DNA of 64,000 nucleotides. It comes from an uncultured Pseudomonadales bacterium. GTDB taxonomy: Bacteria > Pseudomonadota > Gammaproteobacteria > Pseudomonadales > Cellvibrionaceae. A program made the translations under genes and the position numbers. Below the pieces are notes generated by a model, which ran no database searches, was not told the origin of the DNA, and saw only the letters and a list, made by a program, of their open reading frames with translations. The DNA lies in contig CANLBN010000001.1 of NCBI GenBank assembly GCA_947488935.1, forward strand, positions 496,001 to 560,000. The letters are read 5' to 3'. Positions 19,365 to 28,986 of this stretch are shown here, piece after piece. How positions within the stretch are numbered: position 1 is the stretch's first letter; each line of letters opens with the position of its first letter.

Positions 19365-20174
19365 TCATTTATGGCGAGAAGCAGCCTTATTGCGAAACTC
19401 TGTAGGTGACATACCCATCTTTTTACGAAATGAGTTAGTAAAGGCGCTTTGGCTCGAAAAGCCTAAGGTAAAGCAGATTTCTGTAATCGGTTTATGTGTA
19501 TCTTCAATCATTGCACATGCCGCCTTAATACGGGCATCAATCACATACTGATAAGGAGACACACCAATGCTTTCACGGAATTTATGGTAAAAATGACTTT
19601 CACTCAAATTGCATAAACGGGCTAGATCAGCAGTATGAATTTTTCCCGTCAGGTTTCCGTAGATGTAACGCTTAATGCGGGATAAATCAATACGGTCACG
19701 TACATTGCTAACCTCTTCTACACTAATTTCACTGCGTAGACGGCTATATAAACTATGCAATAAACACTGACCAATAACGCTTGGAGCAGCATTATCACCT
19801 GCCATCACATCTAATTCGCCCGACAGAGAAGCAATCAATGTTTGCATACGTTGGTCAAACTGAAAATATTTGGGCGAATCTAAAATACAGTCCAGTGTAT
19901 TACTGGCAAATGCTGTCTCTAACTCCAACAATGGCAAGTTATTAGTAATATCCAATATAAGGATTTTATTTTCTTTATTGCCAAAAAAGCTATGGTTTTG
20001 GGTAGAAGGCACAATGCAACCGACGCCTCGCTGAATAAAACCACCCTTGCCTGATATTTCAAATTCTGCGTGCCCCATTAAACCAAATATAGCTTGGTGA
20101 TGGCTGTGGCTATGGGTATTAGGTTTTTCTGATAGGTGCACCACACGAGCAATAATATTACTTTTCTCTTGCAT
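19365..20174 (-). CDS. AraC-family transcriptional regulator, probable putA regulator
   Basis: 269 residues. The N-terminal half is a cupin-like sensing domain (HSHSHHQAIFGLMGHAEFEI). The C-terminal 100 residues form two helix-turn-helix units, TADLARLCNLSESHFYHKFR and ITEICFTLGFSSQSAFTNSF, closing with GMSPTEFR. It precedes putA on the same strand by 100 bases. Since this PutA cannot bind DNA itself, a local regulator is expected. The effector would then be proline or P5C, which is an inference. Confidence 0.88.
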   Translation of the reverse strand: MQEKSNIIARVVHLSEKPNTHSHSHHQAIFGLMGHAEFEISGKGGFIQRGVGCIVPSTQNHSFFGNKENKILILDITNNLPLLELETAFASNTLDCILDSPKYFQFDQRMQTLIASLSGELDVMAGDNAAPSVIGQCLLHSLYSRLRSEISVEEVSNVRDRIDLSRIKRYIYGNLTGKIHTADLARLCNLSESHFYHKFRESIGVSPYQYVIDARIKAACAMIEDTHKPITEICFTLGFSSQSAFTNSFRKKMGMSPTEFRNKAASRHK

Positions 20175-20235
20175 ATATCACCTCAAAAGCTTCAACTATA
20201 AATACCATACCTCTAAGATATATCTATGCGACTAA

Positions 20236-20727
20236 TTAACGATGAGTAAATACAGAGGAGTAAGTTAATACCATTTTATTATTGTCAAAAGGTGCCTTAA
20301 AGTAGCCACTTAATTTATTATCGTCGTTGATAACAGCAATAATATCGTCTCTATCTGGCAGTTGTCTTGAAAGCTTTGCATCAACTTCATTGTTGAGTAA
20401 TACAATTTTAGTATCGCTCTTCATTGGGTTTTTAAGGCTAGCTAATAGTCCTGTTATAATTTCCCGCTGGCTCTCGTCATTTATAACGACAGACCATTGC
20501 TTATTATCATGAGAGTTAAAAATATTTTCAGAATCTTTGCGGCTACCGTCCTTGTTTGTATTTAATAATACATAGCCATTTATTTTTAATTCTATACTCG
20601 ATAAAAAACGTGGCGTTGTTATCTTGTTAAGAAATAGCCCCAAAATAGTCAACATAACCGCAACAAGAATAAGGACTGTTTTAAGGATTTTTTTATCTTG
20701 TGTATTCATTGATTCAATCACGCTCAC
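20236..20727 (-). CDS. Sco1/SenC-like membrane protein lacking the copper site
   Basis: One membrane segment near residues 15-33, then a periplasmic part of about 125 residues. The N-terminus (KTVLILVAVMLTILGL, then NKITTPRFLSSIEL) and the end (NDDNKLSGYFKAPFDNNKMV) resemble Sco1/SenC copper chaperones. The gene sits next to ctaB, where pseudomonads carry senC. The central thioredoxin-like core is short, and the expected CxxxC and copper-binding histidine are absent. The whole protein has no cysteine. It therefore looks like a Sco remnant without metal binding. The start is GTG at 20727. An ATG at 20709 is equally plausible. Confidence 0.6.
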   Translation of the reverse strand: MSVIESMNTQDKKILKTVLILVAVMLTILGLFLNKITTPRFLSSIELKINGYVLLNTNKDGSRKDSENIFNSHDNKQWSVVINDESQREIITGLLASLKNPMKSDTKIVLLNNEVDAKLSRQLPDRDDIIAVINDDNKLSGYFKAPFDNNKMVLTYSSVFTHR

Positions 20728-20758
20728 TGATATAACAATCGGTAAAATAGTAGGTAGT

Positions 20759-21691
20759 TTATAAAACCGAACCGACGGGTAACAAGTAGTGATCTAAAAG
20801 CATAATGACAAATAAACACATCAAATAAATAATAGAATATTTAAAGGTTTCCATTGGCGCATCTTTTCTATCACTAACGAGCATAACAATGCTCCAATAC
20901 AAAAAGCCGCCACCCAATACTATTGCGCCTAGTAAGTACAACCAATTAAACATACCGGTTAGATAAGGCAAGAAAGTAACAATACATAAAATAATAGTAT
21001 AGAGCAGAATATGGAGCTTGGTATAACGCTCACCATGAGTGACTGGCAACATAGGAATGTCTGCCTTTGCGTAATCATCTTTACGATGAACCGCTAGCGC
21101 CCAAAAATGAGGCGGCGTCCATGCAAAAATAATTAATACCAATAATAAACCATGGCCATCGATACTATTAGTGACCGCAGTCCAACCCAATAGTGGTGGA
21201 GCAGCACCAGCAAGACCGCCTATAACAATATTTTGCGGCGTCGCACGCTTTAAAAATAAGGTATAAACCAAAGCATAACCGAGCAGTGAGGCTAAGGTTA
21301 ACCAAGCCGTCAATGCGTTCACAAAAAACAGTAAAATTGCCATACCAAGCAAGCCTATTACAAAGGCAAATATTAACGCCTGCTGTGGCTCGACACGCCC
21401 TTTGGCAATTGGCCTATTGTGGGTACGCATCATTTTTAAATCAATATGACGATCAACGAGATGATTAATAGCAGCGGCACTACCCGCACATAGGGCAATA
21501 CCTAGATTCCCAAGTACTAATATATCTAATGGTACAAAGCCTGTTGTCGCTAGCAACATACCAATAACCGAGGTTAAGAGCATTAATAGAACAACCTTAG
21601 GCTTACACAGCTCTAAGTAATCTTTCCAAAGCGGCCGCGGCAAATTAAGATTTGAGTCAGATAAACTTGTTTTAGGTATTGTTTTAGACAT
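20759..21691 (-). CDS. ctaB: protoheme IX farnesyltransferase (heme O synthase)
   Basis: Adds a farnesyl group to heme B to give heme O, the first step to heme A. UbiA-family membrane enzyme with about nine hydrophobic segments. The prenyl-diphosphate motif is [20 protein letters not shown] (N-x3-D-x3-D) near residue 80, and the second motif [19 protein letters not shown] is near 200. 310 residues, as usual. It lies downstream of ctaA in the oxidase assembly cluster. Confidence 0.96.
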   Translation of the reverse strand: MSKTIPKTSLSDSNLNLPRPLWKDYLELCKPKVVLLMLLTSVIGMLLATTGFVPLDILVLGNLGIALCAGSAAAINHLVDRHIDLKMMRTHNRPIAKGRVEPQQALIFAFVIGLLGMAILLFFVNALTAWLTLASLLGYALVYTLFLKRATPQNIVIGGLAGAAPPLLGWTAVTNSIDGHGLLLVLIIFAWTPPHFWALAVHRKDDYAKADIPMLPVTHGERYTKLHILLYTIILCIVTFLPYLTGMFNWLYLLGAIVLGGGFLYWSIVMLVSDRKDAPMETFKYSIIYLMCLFVIMLLDHYLLPVGSVL

Positions 21692-21756
21692 GTTTTTATC
21701 GTTATGTTTAGTCGTTATAGTAAAACTATTAATAGAGCTTAATTAATACAGAAAAG

Positions 21757-22857
21757 CTAAAGTGAACCTCGCTCGCTCGAACTCTCTGTCGCCGTATATG
21801 CTCGATAAATAATCGATATAATAGTGAGCAACAATACTGCACCTACTGCGTTATGTCCAACGGCAATCCACAGGGGTAGTGCAAAAATAATATTACTAAC
21901 ACCCAGTAATATTTGTATAAATAGGACAGCCCAAAGCGTGTAGGCCCATCGAGAGATATCGCTAACTCTCACTTGCAACAGTTTAATTCCCAATAGTAAC
22001 AAACTGATAAGCACAATAATTGCACCAATTCTGTGGGTTAGATGAATTGCTGTTCTCGCATGATTATCTAGCTGGCCACCTAAATAATTGGGGCCAATAT
22101 CTTGCCAAACATTAAAGCCTGTTTTGAAATCAGCAGGAGGTAGCCACTGATTCAAACATTGAGGAATATCGGGGCATGCGAGAGCGGCATAGTTGGAGCT
22201 TACCCAGCCGCCTAGAGCAATTTGGCAAACAACGACAACTAAGCCCAATATCAGCCATGGCTTAACCGCCTGTAGGGCACTTAATTCACTCACGCTTAAT
22301 TGCCAGCGGTACCCACCCAAGCGCTGAACCAGCAGCCACAAAAAAGTGAGCGTTGCAAAGCCACCTAACAAATGTGCTGTTACTACCTTGGGCCATAGCT
22401 TTAGAGTCACCGTCCACATGCCAAAGGCTGCTTGAAGAATAACAAGGGCCAATAAAAATAGAGGCAGCTTTAGTGGTACTTTTTGTAGTTTTGTTTGTAA
22501 TACTGTCGACCCATGCGTTATTGGGTTGATAGCCGATTTTCGTTCCCTAATTGCAATAATTACAATGGACAAAATAAATAGGCCAAGAGTACCGGCAAAA
22601 TACCGATGCACCACCTCAGGCCATGTTTTGTTATGGTCAACGGGTGCATCTGGGAACTTAATCTCTGCTGCCGCAACCTCATGCGCTTCATTCGGCCACA
22701 GTAAATGGCCATAGCAGCCGGGCCAATCTGGGCAGCCTAGGCCAGCATCAACTAGCCGTGTAAATGCACCTAACACAATCACAAAAATAGCCAATACAAA
22801 AGCCGAAAGCGCTAGTTTAAATAGTTTTTTATGTTCTATTTCTTTTCTAAAAAGCAT
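21757..22857 (-). CDS. ctaA: heme A synthase CtaA (COX15 type)
   Basis: Oxidises the C8 methyl of heme O to the formyl group of heme A for the aa3 centre. The 366 residues hold eight hydrophobic segments. Heme-ligand histidine contexts are visible in VVHRYFAGTLGLF, VTAHLLGGFATLT, IHLTHRIGAI and VGHNAVGAVLL. The N-terminal loop LVDAGLGCPDWPGCYG carries the conserved cysteine pair seen in this class. It is 14 bases downstream of the thioredoxin-like gene. Confidence 0.95.
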   Translation of the reverse strand: MLFRKEIEHKKLFKLALSAFVLAIFVIVLGAFTRLVDAGLGCPDWPGCYGHLLWPNEAHEVAAAEIKFPDAPVDHNKTWPEVVHRYFAGTLGLFILSIVIIAIRERKSAINPITHGSTVLQTKLQKVPLKLPLFLLALVILQAAFGMWTVTLKLWPKVVTAHLLGGFATLTFLWLLVQRLGGYRWQLSVSELSALQAVKPWLILGLVVVVCQIALGGWVSSNYAALACPDIPQCLNQWLPPADFKTGFNVWQDIGPNYLGGQLDNHARTAIHLTHRIGAIIVLISLLLLGIKLLQVRVSDISRWAYTLWAVLFIQILLGVSNIIFALPLWIAVGHNAVGAVLLLTIISIIYRAYTATESSSERGSL

Positions 22858-22871
22858 GTCTGTTTTATTGC

Positions 22872-23483
22872 TTAATTATCATAAGTAAATTTTAATAGTT
22901 TTTTGACATCATCCAAAAGGTCTTGGCCTTTATGGCTAATATCATAGCGCATCATTGCAAACCCAGACTGATCGATTAAGTAGTAATAACTTTCAGCCGA
23001 CAGGGGTAAGTTATTTTTATTGAGCCACTGGTTAAAAGAAGCTGGTGTAGTTTCAACCATTACTGTCTCAGGGTGCTCTTGTTTTAACTGATCAATAGCC
23101 TCGCTCGATAGTCTATCTAGCAGTAATAAAATTCTCTCGACTCTATAGGCTTTTTCGGCAAGCCTTATATGTACTTGACGAGAAATATATAAGTGGCTCT
23201 GACAAGTATCATCACATTCTTTCGTCACCGGTATAAGCATACGCCAGCGTTTTTTCTCATCAGAAACCAAATGCGCTAAGGTGTCATCTTGGCTATTTAA
23301 TAATAGCTCTCCAATATCGCGAGCCGGTTGTAAAAGTATGCCTTTATTTGAGGTGGACGTTGGAATGCCTAAGCCTGTTTTAAACATAATATAGGCAACC
23401 AACATTGGCAATGTAATAATTGCTATGATTAAAAAGCCATTAAAACGATTACGTTTTTTGATTGGTTCAACACTTTCGTCCAT
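22872..23483 (-). CDS. membrane-anchored oxidase-cluster protein with CxxxC motif
   Basis: One membrane segment (about residues 15-33) then a periplasmic domain of about 170 residues. The sequence WRMLIPVTKECDDTCQSHLY has a C-x3-C spacing like Sco copper proteins, and the end (YYYLIDQSGFAMMRYD) resembles a thioredoxin-like fold. Proteins of this kind sit between SURF1 and ctaA in many gammaproteobacteria. A role in delivering copper or electrons to oxidase is an inference. It may matter more here because the Sco-like protein at 20236 has lost its cysteines. Confidence 0.7.
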   Translation of the reverse strand: MDESVEPIKKRNRFNGFLIIAIITLPMLVAYIMFKTGLGIPTSTSNKGILLQPARDIGELLLNSQDDTLAHLVSDEKKRWRMLIPVTKECDDTCQSHLYISRQVHIRLAEKAYRVERILLLLDRLSSEAIDQLKQEHPETVMVETTPASFNQWLNKNNLPLSAESYYYLIDQSGFAMMRYDISHKGQDLLDDVKKLLKFTYDN

Positions 23484-23532
23484 ATTTTCTCTAGCCTAAT
23501 GAATAAAATATTTAAAAATTATGATTCTAGCT

Positions 23533-24252
23533 CTAATTTTTTGCTCTAAATAAGACCCACAAATATAATAACAACAGGGCAAGACCCATCGAAAACCATT
23601 GCACAGCATAGCCATGGTGCTTTTCTGGTTGCGTATTAATCACTGGCCACTGTGTTGTAAAAGCACCAGCACTTTCTTCTTCTATGCGCAACATCAAGGT
23701 CTCAATGTCTTTATTAAGCGCTTTTGATACCGCATCATTATCCAATTGCAAAACACGCTTTGGCCATTCGACATTTAAATCATTGTGGCTATGTTTAATG
23801 ACCGCATTAACCTGTAATGGATACAAATAGCCATTAATACTCACGACATTATCAAGAGTATCAACTATCGGTAAAATTCGCCTATCGGCATTAGCACTTA
23901 CCCACCCCCGGTTGACTAATATTGTCTTTGATCCGCCTGCTTGATCGGAAAAATTAAAAGGCATAATAATTTCATAACCCACTTTTCCTGCTCTAGGCTG
24001 ATTGTCTAGCAACCAATAATGATCAGTGTCATACTTGCCCGTAACCGTAACATTTCGGTACTTAGTTTGGCTATTAGATATTAAGCTAATTAAAGGCACA
24101 GCTTCTAGCTCACTTTGCTTTGCGTAGAATGCCAATAATTCCTTTTTTTCTTCTGCACGATCTAGTTGCCAAAAACCTAGGTTAATCAATGCCGGCAACA
24201 ACAGTAAAACGACAATCGTTATTTTCCACTGCTCTCTGAATACATTTAACAT
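23533..24252 (-). CDS. SURF1-family oxidase assembly protein
   Basis: Helps insert heme A into cytochrome oxidase subunit I. Two membrane segments flank a periplasmic domain: one at residues 13-29 (ITIVVLLLLPALINLGFWQL) and one near 220-235. Family motifs are GFWQLDRAEEK at the start, YWLLDNQPRAGKVGYE in the middle, VLVNRGWV, and HHGYAVQWFSMGLALL near the end. 239 residues, typical. It is the first gene of the minus-strand assembly run SURF1, CxxxC protein, ctaA, ctaB. Confidence 0.92.
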   Translation of the reverse strand: MLNVFREQWKITIVVLLLLPALINLGFWQLDRAEEKKELLAFYAKQSELEAVPLISLISNSQTKYRNVTVTGKYDTDHYWLLDNQPRAGKVGYEIIMPFNFSDQAGGSKTILVNRGWVSANADRRILPIVDTLDNVVSINGYLYPLQVNAVIKHSHNDLNVEWPKRVLQLDNDAVSKALNKDIETLMLRIEEESAGAFTTQWPVINTQPEKHHGYAVQWFSMGLALLLLYLWVLFRAKN

Positions 24253-24293
24253 AGGGGAGGCACTGCCATTTACTTAATCGAGGAATATTTTTG

Positions 24294-24560
24294 ATGGGCT
24301 TACTAATAAAAATAACTATCGTTGTACTTTTTATTGGCTTAGTTATTAGCCTAACAAGTAGTTTTGTTTTTTTACTAAAAGACGCTCAGTCACAAAAAAA
24401 ACGCAGCCTTTATGCTCTAGGAATTAGGATAATACTAGCCGCGTTATTAATGGGCACCATATTTTATGGTCTATCTACCGGCCACCTTGGCAGCAATGCA
24501 CCTTGGGATAAAAAAATAAGCCGAGAGCAATTAAACCAAGCTACCGAAACTACTAATTAA
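24294..24560 (+). CDS. twin-transmembrane protein, DUF2909 type
   Basis: 88 residues with two membrane segments (about 5-26 and 43-62) joined by a basic loop (KDAQSQKKRS), ending with GSNAPWDKK, which recalls the HAPW tail of DUF2909 proteins found in oxidase clusters. A TTG lies directly before the ATG. GAGGA upstream serves either start. Function unknown. It is divergent from SURF1 and convergent with subunit III. Confidence 0.75.
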   Translation: MGLLIKITIVVLFIGLVISLTSSFVFLLKDAQSQKKRSLYALGIRIILAALLMGTIFYGLSTGHLGSNAPWDKKISREQLNQATETTN

Positions 24561-24578
24561 CTAAATATTTAATAGACA

Positions 24579-24612
24579 AAAATAAAGCCATAAAATTATG
24601 GCTTTATTTTTT
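24579..24612. terminator. bidirectional terminator between DUF2909 gene and coxC
   Basis: A perfect 14-base stem (AAAATAAAGCCATA/TATGGCTTTATTTT) with a 4-base loop. T-runs follow on both strands, serving the two convergent genes. Confidence 0.9.
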
Positions 24613-24631
24613 ATTGTAAGCTGATGAAATA

Positions 24632-25531
24632 CTAGCCCAGAATATAAACAAATATAAACAAGCCAACCCACACTACATCAACAAAATGCCAGTACCAACT
24701 CGCTGCCTCGAAGCCAAAGCAATCTTCATGGCTAAAATGGCCTTTTAATACTGATCGCAACCACATAACAAGCAACATAAAGGTACCCATTGTTACATGC
24801 AAACCATGGAAACCTGTCAGCATAAAGAAGGTTGTACCGTAAGCGCCGTGATGAATCTTTAAATTCTCTGCATAGGCGTGAATATACTCAGCTGCTTGTA
24901 AAAATAAAAAGATGATACCTAGAGCAACAGTAATACCTAACCAAAGATTAAAACCTTTTTTGTTATTATTTTTTAGTGCGGTATGTGCAAAATGTACCGT
25001 AAAGCTAGAGGTTAATAAAACAGCGGTATTCCAAAAAGGTAGCCATGTAAAAATAGAGTCAGCTGTCGTTACACTCATATTAATATCGGGGCCAACAACT
25101 GTTGCACTAGTGCCATTAGCTGCCATATCCGGTGTTACCATCAACGGCCATACTTCTTTAAAACCCGACCATAAAATTTCGTTTGTTGTGTTGTCACCAC
25201 CGAGTTCTGGCAATGAGATATTACGCATATAATAAAGTGCGCCAAAAAATGCTGCGAAAAACATAACCTCACTAAAAATAAACCAGCCCATCGCCCACAC
25301 GTAAGAGCGTTTTAACTGAGCATCATTTAGGCCCGCCAAATTTTCTTTAATGACGATACTAAACCAACTCCATAAAACCATTGCAAACATAATAAAGCCA
25401 ACGGTAAACAGTGTTGGCGTTCCGCCATTGAGCCAGCCTGCCGCCCCATAGACAGTTATAAACAAACCGATCGATGCAAAGATGGGTAATTTACTTTGCT
25501 CTGGAACGTAGTATGTACCTTCGCCCGACAT
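24632..25531 (-). CDS. ctaE: cytochrome c oxidase subunit III
   Basis: Structural subunit of the aa3-type oxidase in the inner membrane. Seven hydrophobic segments in 299 residues. Conserved features are WFIFSEVMFFAAFFGALYY and GFHGLHVTMG, then FGFEAASWYWHFVDVVW near the C-terminus. The gene is 39 bases downstream of ctaG and ends at the bidirectional terminator, so it is last in the ctaC-D-G-E operon. Confidence 0.96.
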   Translation of the reverse strand: MSGEGTYYVPEQSKLPIFASIGLFITVYGAAGWLNGGTPTLFTVGFIMFAMVLWSWFSIVIKENLAGLNDAQLKRSYVWAMGWFIFSEVMFFAAFFGALYYMRNISLPELGGDNTTNEILWSGFKEVWPLMVTPDMAANGTSATVVGPDINMSVTTADSIFTWLPFWNTAVLLTSSFTVHFAHTALKNNNKKGFNLWLGITVALGIIFLFLQAAEYIHAYAENLKIHHGAYGTTFFMLTGFHGLHVTMGTFMLLVMWLRSVLKGHFSHEDCFGFEAASWYWHFVDVVWVGLFIFVYILG

Positions 25532-25570
25532 AAATTTCTCCGTTTTTCTTTTTATATCATTTAAATACTG

Positions 25571-26200
25571 TTAATTAATTGAAACCAGCTGGAGTACCTT
25601 AGGTATGCCAGTATTTTGGTTTGCCTCGTTTAGTGTCTCTTCTGGCTCACCAGTAATATCAAATAATGTATAAGACAAGGTAATTGTTTTTACATATTTT
25701 GGAATGTCGATATCAACAATAAAACTTAAACCAAGCTCCGCACTCTCTCCGGCTTGCAGCGGCTGTGAATTAAAGCAAAAACACTCTGTCTTATGAAAAT
25801 AATTAGCTGCCTTATAGGGCACAACACTAGGTACTGCCTGCCCGATCATTGCTCTATCTGTAGGGTTATGGGCATAATATTTTATAACCGTTGCCTCACC
25901 AGGGTGAACAATGACTGTTTTATCGATGGGTTTGAATTCCCAAGGCATCGTCTCATTATTGGTAGCAATAAATTGCACTTTGATTTCTCGAGTCGTATCA
26001 ACACCAAAGCTATCTACACCCTTTTGTGCTTCGATATTATACTTGCCGCCAGTTTTACCATTAAGGCCCGTAATATCACAAAACAAGGTGTATAAAGGTG
26101 GCATAATAAAAATTGCAAAGACAAACATACCAACAACTGTTACGCCTAATTTGACACAGAGCACCGGTGTTGAATTATCTTTCCAAAAGTTTTTTATCAT
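25571..26200 (-). CDS. ctaG: cytochrome c oxidase assembly protein CtaG (COX11)
   Basis: Copper chaperone for the CuB centre of subunit I. One N-terminal membrane segment (about 16-36) and a periplasmic immunoglobulin-like domain. The copper-binding CxC lies in FHKTECFCFNSQPLQAGES, and the following LGLSFIVDIDIP is conserved in COX11. 209 residues, typical. It is located between subunits I and III, as in pseudomonads. Confidence 0.95.
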   Translation of the reverse strand: MIKNFWKDNSTPVLCVKLGVTVVGMFVFAIFIMPPLYTLFCDITGLNGKTGGKYNIEAQKGVDSFGVDTTREIKVQFIATNNETMPWEFKPIDKTVIVHPGEATVIKYYAHNPTDRAMIGQAVPSVVPYKAANYFHKTECFCFNSQPLQAGESAELGLSFIVDIDIPKYVKTITLSYTLFDITGEPEETLNEANQNTGIPKVLQLVSIN

Positions 26201-26277
26201 TGATACTGCCTCTTTGTATTACTAGCTCATACATTAAATATATCGGGCAACTTACCGTTAATAAGCCACCCAATTTT

Positions 26278-27828
26278 TTACTTAATAGGCGGTGGTGTAG
26301 AAAAAGTATGATAAGGGGCAGGTGAAGGCACGGTCCATTCTAGACCTTCTGGATCTTCCCACACTTCATCGGTTGCTTTTTTACCGCTCATAATTGTAGA
26401 AATTACGTTATACAGCAGCATGAGTTGCGCAGCACCAAATAAGAATGCCCCCATACTTGAGATCATATTAAAATCGGCAAAAAACTGATTGTAATCAGGA
26501 ACACGACGCTGCATACCCGCTAGACCCACAAAGTGCATTGGGAAGAACGTGACATTCAAACCAATAAATGCAAGCCAAAACTGTACTTTACCCATGGTCT
26601 CGTTATACATATTGCCACACCACTTAGGCAGCCAATAATACACACCTGCCGTAATCGAGAAGATAGCGCCTGGCACCAAGACATAGTGGAAATGCGCAAC
26701 GACAAAATAAGTATCGTGGTACTGGAAATCTGCTGGCGCAATGGCAAGCATCAGCCCTGAGAAACCACCAATAGTAAATAGGATAACAAAGGCAATAGAG
26801 AACAGCATCGGCGTCTCGAAGGTCATCGACCCTCTAAACATTGTCGTTACCCAGTTAAATACTTTTACACCCGTCGGTACTGCAATCAACATAGTGGCAT
26901 ACATAAAGAATAGCTCACCGGCGATAGGTAGACCTACCGTAAACATATGGTGCGCCCAAACAATGAAGCTCAAGAAAGCAATAGAGGCCGTTGCATATAC
27001 CATTGAGGAGTAACCAAACAAAGGTTTACGTGCAAAGGTTGGGATGATTGCACTAACAATACCAAAGGCCGGTAAGATCATAATATATACTTCAGGATGA
27101 CCAAAGAACCAGAATACATGCTGGAACAAGACCGGATCACCACCACCGGCGGCATCAAAAAAGCTGGTACCAAAGTGAATATCCATCAACATCATGGTGA
27201 CAACACCTGCAAGTACGGGCATTACTGCGATCAGTAAGTAGGCAGTAATCAGCCATGTCCATACAAACAGTGGCATCTTCATTAATGTCATACCAGGGGC
27301 ACGCATGTTTAAGATGGTCGCAATAATGTTAATAGAGCCCATGATCGAACTCGCACCCATAATATGCACTGCAAAAATAAAGAAGGTAACGCTAGGTGGT
27401 GCATAGGTTGTCGAGAGTGGCGCGTAGAATGTCCAACCAAAGTTAGGGCCACCGCCTTCCATAAACAGCGTAGAAACCATCATCGCGAAGGCAAAGGGTA
27501 AGATCCAAAAGCTCCAGTTATTCATACGCGGTAGCGCCATATCAGGTGCGCCAAGCATCATCGGGATCATCCAGTTAGCCAAGCCTACAAAGGCAGGCAT
27601 AACTGCACCAAATACCATGACCAAACCATGCATGGTGGTCATTTGATTAAAAAAGCCAGGCTCAACAATTTGTAACCCAGGTTCGAATAGCTCGGCACGA
27701 ATCACCAGAGCAAATACACCCCCAAGTAAGAACATTGCGAAACTGAACCAAAGATACATTGAGCCAATATCTTTATGATTAGTGGTATATAACCACCGAG
27801 AAAAGCCTTTAGCAGGACCGTGAGCCAT
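26278..27828 (-). CDS. ctaD: cytochrome c oxidase subunit I
   Basis: Catalytic subunit with heme a and the heme a3-CuB site, reducing O2 and pumping protons. Twelve hydrophobic segments in 516 residues. Heme and copper ligands are visible in TTMHGLVMVFG (heme a), FWFFGHPEVYIMILP (CuB His with the cross-linked Tyr), AHHMFTVG (CuB His pair) and VVAHFHYVL (heme ligands). The GHPEVY motif marks a type A oxidase. It lies 12 bases downstream of subunit II. Confidence 0.98.
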   Translation of the reverse strand: MAHGPAKGFSRWLYTTNHKDIGSMYLWFSFAMFLLGGVFALVIRAELFEPGLQIVEPGFFNQMTTMHGLVMVFGAVMPAFVGLANWMIPMMLGAPDMALPRMNNWSFWILPFAFAMMVSTLFMEGGGPNFGWTFYAPLSTTYAPPSVTFFIFAVHIMGASSIMGSINIIATILNMRAPGMTLMKMPLFVWTWLITAYLLIAVMPVLAGVVTMMLMDIHFGTSFFDAAGGGDPVLFQHVFWFFGHPEVYIMILPAFGIVSAIIPTFARKPLFGYSSMVYATASIAFLSFIVWAHHMFTVGLPIAGELFFMYATMLIAVPTGVKVFNWVTTMFRGSMTFETPMLFSIAFVILFTIGGFSGLMLAIAPADFQYHDTYFVVAHFHYVLVPGAIFSITAGVYYWLPKWCGNMYNETMGKVQFWLAFIGLNVTFFPMHFVGLAGMQRRVPDYNQFFADFNMISSMGAFLFGAAQLMLLYNVISTIMSGKKATDEVWEDPEGLEWTVPSPAPYHTFSTPPPIK

Positions 27829-27840
27829 AGTAATTCCCCT

Positions 27841-28986
27841 CTACTTGCCTTGCTTGAATTTAAGAATATCGATGGGTTGCACCACATCGCCGGTATTGTT
27901 ACCAAACGCATTACGTTGGTAAGTGATCACTGCTGCTGTATCAACTTCGGACAGGGTCTCTTTGTACGCAGCCATCAATGGATTATTTTTACTACCATTA
28001 ACAATAATATCGATATGCGCGGCCATATCACCCGTTGCAATTGGGCTACCCGCAATTGCCTTACCAACACCACCTTCACCATTTGCGCCGTGACAGGCAA
28101 CACACGCCTTGTTATAAACGGCCTCACCCTGCACTACTAGCTCATCAAGGCTAAAGGTTTTGTTAGTAAGTTCTTTAATTTTTGCAGCAGCTTCACGGCG
28201 CTCACCCAACCATGCCTCGTACTCTTCCTGCTCAACAGCTTTGACAACAACAGGCATAAAACCATGGTCTTTACCACAAAGCTCGGCACATACACCGCGG
28301 TAGGTACCTGGCTTTTCAACTCTTGCCCATGATTCATTGATATAGCCAGGAATAGCATCGCGTTTAACAGCAAGGTCAGGCACCCACCAAGCGTGTATTA
28401 CATCGTTAGAGGTGACGAGAAATCGGACTTTTTTATTGATAGGTATCACCAAAGGCTCGTCAACTTCAAGCAGATAGTTTTCGCCCTTTGGGGCTTGGTT
28501 ATAAATTTGCTCTTGAGGAGTACTTAGGCGGCTAAAAAACTTAACATCTTGATCAAGGTACTCATAACCCCAGTACCATTGATAACCCGTGATAACCACA
28601 TCAACCTCGGATTCGGAGGTATCGTAAAGTTTAACTAAACTAGATGTGGCAGGAATTGCCATGATGATTAAGATGACAAAAGGAAGAACTGTCCAAGCAA
28701 TCTCCAGACCTAAGCTATCATGAAAATTAGACGCTTTCGCACCATTCGACTTACGATGGACAATCATCGAATAAAACATGACACCAAATACGACAACACC
28801 AATGGCAACACACCACCAGAACATGGTCATATGTAGGCCATAGACATCCTGACTAACAGGCGTCACACCTATTGGCATATTAATAGTGGAACGTTCAGCG
28901 CTCTGTGCTATTGCTTGAGCATTACTCAGCAATAGCAAAGCAGGTGTGAATAACCAGACCATCAGTCGGTTGATTGTGATTAACAT
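27841..28986 (-). CDS. ctaC: cytochrome c oxidase subunit II with fused cytochrome c (caa3 type)
   Basis: Receives electrons from cytochrome c. A signal sequence spans residues 1-27, then two membrane segments lead into the CuA cupredoxin domain with HAWWVPDLAVKRDA and the CuA loop CAELCGKDHGFM. A C-terminal cytochrome c domain (from about residue 285) has the heme site CVACH, making a caa3-type subunit. 381 residues agree with this fusion. The start has a GGGG ribosome site. It is first in the oxidase operon, preceded by a 459-base gap where its promoter should lie. Confidence 0.97.
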   Translation of the reverse strand: MLITINRLMVWLFTPALLLLSNAQAIAQSAERSTINMPIGVTPVSQDVYGLHMTMFWWCVAIGVVVFGVMFYSMIVHRKSNGAKASNFHDSLGLEIAWTVLPFVILIIMAIPATSSLVKLYDTSESEVDVVITGYQWYWGYEYLDQDVKFFSRLSTPQEQIYNQAPKGENYLLEVDEPLVIPINKKVRFLVTSNDVIHAWWVPDLAVKRDAIPGYINESWARVEKPGTYRGVCAELCGKDHGFMPVVVKAVEQEEYEAWLGERREAAAKIKELTNKTFSLDELVVQGEAVYNKACVACHGANGEGGVGKAIAGSPIATGDMAAHIDIIVNGSKNNPLMAAYKETLSEVDTAAVITYQRNAFGNNTGDVVQPIDILKFKQGK

